Source: Gallionella sp. (GTDB taxonomy: Bacteria; Pseudomonadota; Gammaproteobacteria; Burkholderiales; Gallionellaceae). From it: a stretch of DNA of 64,000 nt. The notes under the pieces are model-generated. The model was not told the DNA's origin. It searched no databases and worked only from the letters and a program-made list of their open reading frames with translations. This document shows positions 60,756 through 64,000 of the stretch, one piece after another (within the stretch, counting starts at the first letter, position 1; each line of letters starts with the position of its first letter). The stretch covers positions 186,001 through 250,000 of the forward strand of contig JALNYK010000001.1 in the NCBI GenBank assembly GCA_023229845.1, given 5' to 3'. Made by a program: the position numbers and the translations under genes.

Positions 60756-62378
60756 TTAAACCAGCGAGAAACTGACGCGTTCGTAATCGAGGCCACGCTC
60801 GACGCTGAAGTCCATCTTGACGTCTTGCGCCTCGCCGTTCAGGTGCAGCACCTCGACGACGCGCCCCGTCTGAAACCATTCGCGTGGAACGACCAGGCTG
60901 GCCGGGATCTTGAGCGCATGGATCGTCGGCAGAATGAAGGCCGGGACATATCTACCGGAGACCGTGGGATTAATGCCGGTCGCCTTCATGCTGACAGGCT
61001 CGGCCGCCCCCGGCAGATAGCGCACGCCGATCTGTAGTTTTCCTTTGCGCGTCACGTTGGCCCAGGCTACTGCGCCCAGCATCAGCGTCTCGGCGTCGCT
61101 GGGACGCAGGCCGAGCAACTGGTTGTAGCTCAGGCGGCCGCCAAAGGTGTCTTCACGCGTCAGGCGCGCGCCAGAGATGCTCTCGTTCTCGAACTGCCAG
61201 GTCTCCAGCGGAAACCCCATCTCCAGCAGCTCCTTGTTGTGCGCGTCCTGCAGCACGCGACCAAAGGCCTCGATCTGCCGGCGCCCCGTGTTGCCGACGG
61301 CGCTATCGCGCCCCGGTTGCTTGAACGGCTTGCCGGACAGGTGGGCGTAGATGCCTTCCATCTTGTAGCAAACCTGCGCATGCTGGGCGACCGGGCGGCG
61401 TTCGCCGAAACGGGTGTTGTGGTTTTCGCACCAGCACAGGTGCAGGAAGGTCAGGAACTCGATGCAATCGCCGCTGTTGCAGTGTTCACACAGGTTGACC
61501 TGACGCGGGGTTTGCCCTTGTTGCAGCAGGACGGTCTTGACGCGCAGCAGCTTGGACAACGGCACCATCGCCAGATAGCGCATGGCTTCGCTGTGCGTGC
61601 TCTGGGCCACCGAATGCAGCCCGCGCATGCTGGCCAGGTCGACTGCCAGCGGCTGGGCATCGCCCTTGCTGAGGGTGTAGCTGCGTTCCACGGCCACCGT
61701 ACCGCTCCACTGCGTCAGCCAGTTGTCCAGCAGTTGGAGTTGCGAGCGCGTCAGTTCGGCGGGGCGAGCATAGCAGGACAACAGTGTCTTGATGTAGATG
61801 CTGCGGCAACTGCTGCGCGGAAATTTCGGATTTAGCGGATCCGTTACTTCGGTCGACTGGAAGTCTTGTTCTTCGGCGTAGGCATACAGCGCATGCAATT
61901 GATGCCACAGCTTGGCATCGAATTCGTAGCCGGTGCGCAGGTGCTCCAGGATCTCCAGGCCGCTGTACGACAGGCAGCGCTGGCACAGCATCGCGCCGTG
62001 TTTCGCGAGCTGCTTGTCGCCGGCGATGTAGGCCTGCAGGCAGCGCTGGTAGCCCAGCACCATCGCCTGCCACAACTGCACGATGGAGACGAACACCATC
62101 AGTTCGCTCTCGTTCAGCGGCAGCGGTTTGGCGATCAGTTTTTTGGCGTAGTCGTCCTGCACGTAGCCTACGGTTTCGCGCAGCAACTCCAGCGTGTTGA
62201 GACGTTCCAGGCCGCGCATCGGAAAACGGTTAAGCTCGCCGAGCTGGGTGTACAACAGACTGTGAGCCAGTTGCAGATTGGTCAGTTGCAGTTGCCCAAG
62301 CCACTTGGCGCACCCCGCCGCATCCTTGAAGATCGGATCGGCGCGGTCGTCGGTCGGTTCGAGTGGCAGGGTTAGCAT
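60756..62378 (-). CDS. Unassigned 540-residue cysteine-containing protein
   Basis: I cannot name this family with confidence. The first ~350 residues look helical. Cysteine clusters occur as LCQRCLS near residue 132 and NLCEHCNSGDCIEF ... LHLCWCENH near 298-321, suggestive of metal binding. The last ~150 residues are predicted beta-rich (ESISGARLTREDTFGGRLSYNQLLGLR ... LQIGVRYLPG), resembling a degenerate PilZ-type c-di-GMP domain with a D/N-x-S-x-x-G-like turn, but the arginine motif is unclear. No signal peptide or membrane span. It is 72 bases from the oxidoreductase gene upstream on the same strand. Confidence 0.8.
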   Translation of the reverse strand: MLTLPLEPTDDRADPIFKDAAGCAKWLGQLQLTNLQLAHSLLYTQLGELNRFPMRGLERLNTLELLRETVGYVQDDYAKKLIAKPLPLNESELMVFVSIVQLWQAMVLGYQRCLQAYIAGDKQLAKHGAMLCQRCLSYSGLEILEHLRTGYEFDAKLWHQLHALYAYAEEQDFQSTEVTDPLNPKFPRSSCRSIYIKTLLSCYARPAELTRSQLQLLDNWLTQWSGTVAVERSYTLSKGDAQPLAVDLASMRGLHSVAQSTHSEAMRYLAMVPLSKLLRVKTVLLQQGQTPRQVNLCEHCNSGDCIEFLTFLHLCWCENHNTRFGERRPVAQHAQVCYKMEGIYAHLSGKPFKQPGRDSAVGNTGRRQIEAFGRVLQDAHNKELLEMGFPLETWQFENESISGARLTREDTFGGRLSYNQLLGLRPSDAETLMLGAVAWANVTRKGKLQIGVRYLPGAAEPVSMKATGINPTVSGRYVPAFILPTIHALKIPASLVVPREWFQTGRVVEVLHLNGEAQDVKMDFSVERGLDYERVSFSLV

Positions 62379-62450
62379 GGTTTATTGTTATGGTTTCAGG
62401 CCGCTACTTTCCATGAGGCATGCATTCCCGTCAAGCGCGAGGGGCCGGAC

Positions 62451-64000
62451 TCACAGCAGCACACGTTCGATGCCGCCGTCGTTGGCGCGGGCGACATAGT
62501 CGTCCTGCCAGTTCGGGCCGAGCAGATACTTGGCCATCTCCACCACGATGTAGTCCGTGCTCGTGCCGCCGGCATCGTCGGCGTAGCGGCTCAGGCCCTG
62601 GAAGCAGGCCGGGCAGGAGGTGAGTATCTTCACTTCGTCGGAATACCCGTCCTTGCGCAGATTGGCCACGCCCTTGCTTATTTCCTCTTCCTTGCGGAAG
62701 CGCACCTGGGTCGCGATATGCGGCACATTCATCCCGAAAGTCCCCGCCTCGCCGCAGCAGCGTTCGGTCTGCGCAATCGGCGTCGCCATCAGTTCATTTG
62801 CCACCTTGAGTGGCGCGTAGGTCTTCATCGGCGTGTGGCAAGGGTCGTGGTACATGTAGCGTTTGCCCGTGGGGGTTTCCAGCTTCATGCCTTTTTCCAG
62901 CAAGTATTCGTGGATATCCAGCAGGCGGCATCCCGGGAAAATCTTCTCGAACTGGTATTTCAGCAACTGATCCATGCAGGTGCCGCAGGACACGATCACC
63001 GTCTTGATATCGAGATAGTTCAGCGTGTTGGCGACGCGGTGGAACAGTACGCGGTTGTCGGTGGTGATACGGTTGCCCTTGTCCTCGAAGCCGGAAGCGC
63101 TTTGCGGATAGCCGCAGCACAGGTAGCCCGGCGGCAGTACGGTGATTGCGCCGGTTTCGAACAACATCGCCTGCGTTGCGAGGCTCACCTGCGAGTACAT
63201 CCGCTCCGAGCCGCAGCCGGGGAAATAGAACACGGCTTCCGATTCTTCGTTCGTTTTGTGCGGGTTGCGGATCACCGGCACGATGGCGCTGTCCTCGATG
63301 TCGAGCAAGGCGCGCGCCGTCTTCGACGGCAATTTTCCGGGCAGCGGCTTGTTCACGAAGTGGATCACATGCGCGACCAGCGGCGGTTTGCCCACGGTGG
63401 CGGGCGGATGCGCCACTTGCTGGCGGAACAGCCCCAGATGCTTGGCGACCTGATAGCCGAGCCGCTGAGCTTTGTAACTCCATTCGAACATGACCTTGCG
63501 CAGCAACTTGGTCGCGGTCGGATCGGTTGCGCCGAGATACAGCATGGACAGCGCGCTGACCGGGCTGAATTTTTTCTTGCCCTGCTTGCGCAGGAAGTTG
63601 CGCATCGCGATCGATACATCGCCGAAATCGATGTCCACCGGGCAAGGTGTCACGCACTTGTGGCACACCGTGCAATGGTCGGCGACGTCGCCGAATTCGT
63701 CGAAGTGCTGGATGGACACACCGCGCCGCGTCTGTTCTTCGTACAGGAAGGCCTCGATCAGCAGCGAGGTCGCCAGTATCTTGTTGCGCGGCGAATACAG
63801 CAGGTTGGCGCGCGGTACATGGGTGTTGCACACCGGCTTGCACTTACCGCAGCGCAGGCAGTCCTTGATCGAATCGGAGATCTGGATCAGTTCACTCTTC
63901 TCGAGGATCAGGCTCTCCAGCTCCATCAGGTTGAAGCTGGGCGTGTAGGCGCGTTCGAGGTTGCTGCCCTTGAGCAGCTTGCCCTTGTTGAAGCGGCCCT
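62451..64000 (-). CDS. C-terminal part of a large FAD/4Fe-4S oxidoreductase
   Basis: The frame is open through the right edge; the first visible in-frame residues are GRFNKGKLLKGSNLERAYTPSFN, so the methionine at 63926 is internal. Two ferredoxin-type clusters follow, CLRCGKCKPVC and CTVCHKCVTPC, then CCG domains with FPGCGSERMY ... CCGYPQSASG, VSCGTCMD, HDPCHTP ... CCGEAGTFG and TSCPACFQG. This is the GlcF/HdrD-like half of large betaproteobacterial proteins in which an FAD-linked (GlcD-type) oxidase half precedes it; that half would lie outside the window. It probably oxidises a 2-hydroxy acid or related substrate and feeds electrons to the quinone pool (inference). Confidence 0.9.
   Translation of the reverse strand, partial: GRFNKGKLLKGSNLERAYTPSFNLMELESLILEKSELIQISDSIKDCLRCGKCKPVCNTHVPRANLLYSPRNKILATSLLIEAFLYEEQTRRGVSIQHFDEFGDVADHCTVCHKCVTPCPVDIDFGDVSIAMRNFLRKQGKKKFSPVSALSMLYLGATDPTATKLLRKVMFEWSYKAQRLGYQVAKHLGLFRQQVAHPPATVGKPPLVAHVIHFVNKPLPGKLPSKTARALLDIEDSAIVPVIRNPHKTNEESEAVFYFPGCGSERMYSQVSLATQAMLFETGAITVLPPGYLCCGYPQSASGFEDKGNRITTDNRVLFHRVANTLNYLDIKTVIVSCGTCMDQLLKYQFEKIFPGCRLLDIHEYLLEKGMKLETPTGKRYMYHDPCHTPMKTYAPLKVANELMATPIAQTERCCGEAGTFGMNVPHIATQVRFRKEEEISKGVANLRKDGYSDEVKILTSCPACFQGLSRYADDAGGTSTDYIVVEMAKYLLGPNWQDDYVARANDGGIERVLL

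Overview
The window reads as chromosomal DNA of a betaproteobacterium. Supporting signs are an octaprenyl-type polyprenyl diphosphate synthase (ubiquinone-8 lineage), a large FAD/Fe-S oxidoreductase of a type I associate with betaproteobacteria, PhoBR organisation and high-GC codon use in housekeeping genes. A type-I sulfide:quinone oxidoreductase with cysteines at 128, 160 and 354 suggests sulfide oxidation, and the mixture resembles sulfur- or iron-oxidising lineages such as Gallionellaceae. The taxonomic placement is inference; no rRNA is present.

Region 1 (1-8 kb). A PIN/RHH toxin-antitoxin pair is cut by the left edge. It is followed by an unassigned 388-residue protein, a rhodanese, a metallophosphoesterase, a NarX/NarL-like two-component pair whose GAF domain carries clustered cysteines, the sqr gene, and a secreted FecR-domain protein.

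Region 2 (8-43 kb, all minus strand). This is a large exopolysaccharide/capsule locus. It begins (in transcription order) with a Wza-like SLBB exporter, a Wzz-like chain-length protein and GDP-mannose/GDP-fucose genes (manC, gmd, fcl). Next come a Wzx flippase, a radical-SAM/pyruvyl-transferase fusion, six glycosyltransferases, galE, two methyltransferases, an acetyltransferase and a Wzy-type polymerase. A priming sugar transferase, dTDP-rhamnose genes (rfbB, A, C, D) and a WecA/MraY-type transferase follow. The locus ends in a gfcABCD/yjbEFGH-like set in which the G and H parts are fused to each other and to a PAP2 phosphatase. The predicted polymer contains fucose and rhamnose, probably galactose, and is likely acetylated and pyruvylated. 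No Wzc-type tyrosine kinase is visible. Small mobile elements mark the locus: three copies of a ~150 bp MITE-like element, two of which bracket a HepT/MntA toxin-antitoxin pair that separates gmd from fcl, and a four-helix-bundle (S23-type) gene flanked by short heptamer-like repeats inside the rfb operon.

Region 3 (43-52 kb, minus strand). This holds UDP-GlcNAc synthesis (glmS, glmU), a CysN-CysC fusion without a neighbouring cysD, cysQ, tRNA-Pro(CGG), ispB and an MFS transporter. A ParA N-terminal remnant lies between wza and glmS.

Region 4 (52-60.6 kb, plus strand). This holds ribosomal protein L31, an M48 lipoprotein protease, an ArnT/PMT-like glycosyltransferase, a 2-Cys peroxiredoxin, a DUF1622 membrane protein, a sodium:solute symporter, and phoB-phoR preceded by a Pho-box-like array.

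Region 5 (60.6-64 kb, minus strand). This holds an unassigned cysteine-containing 540-residue protein and the C-terminal part of a large Fe-S/FAD oxidoreductase that runs off the right edge.
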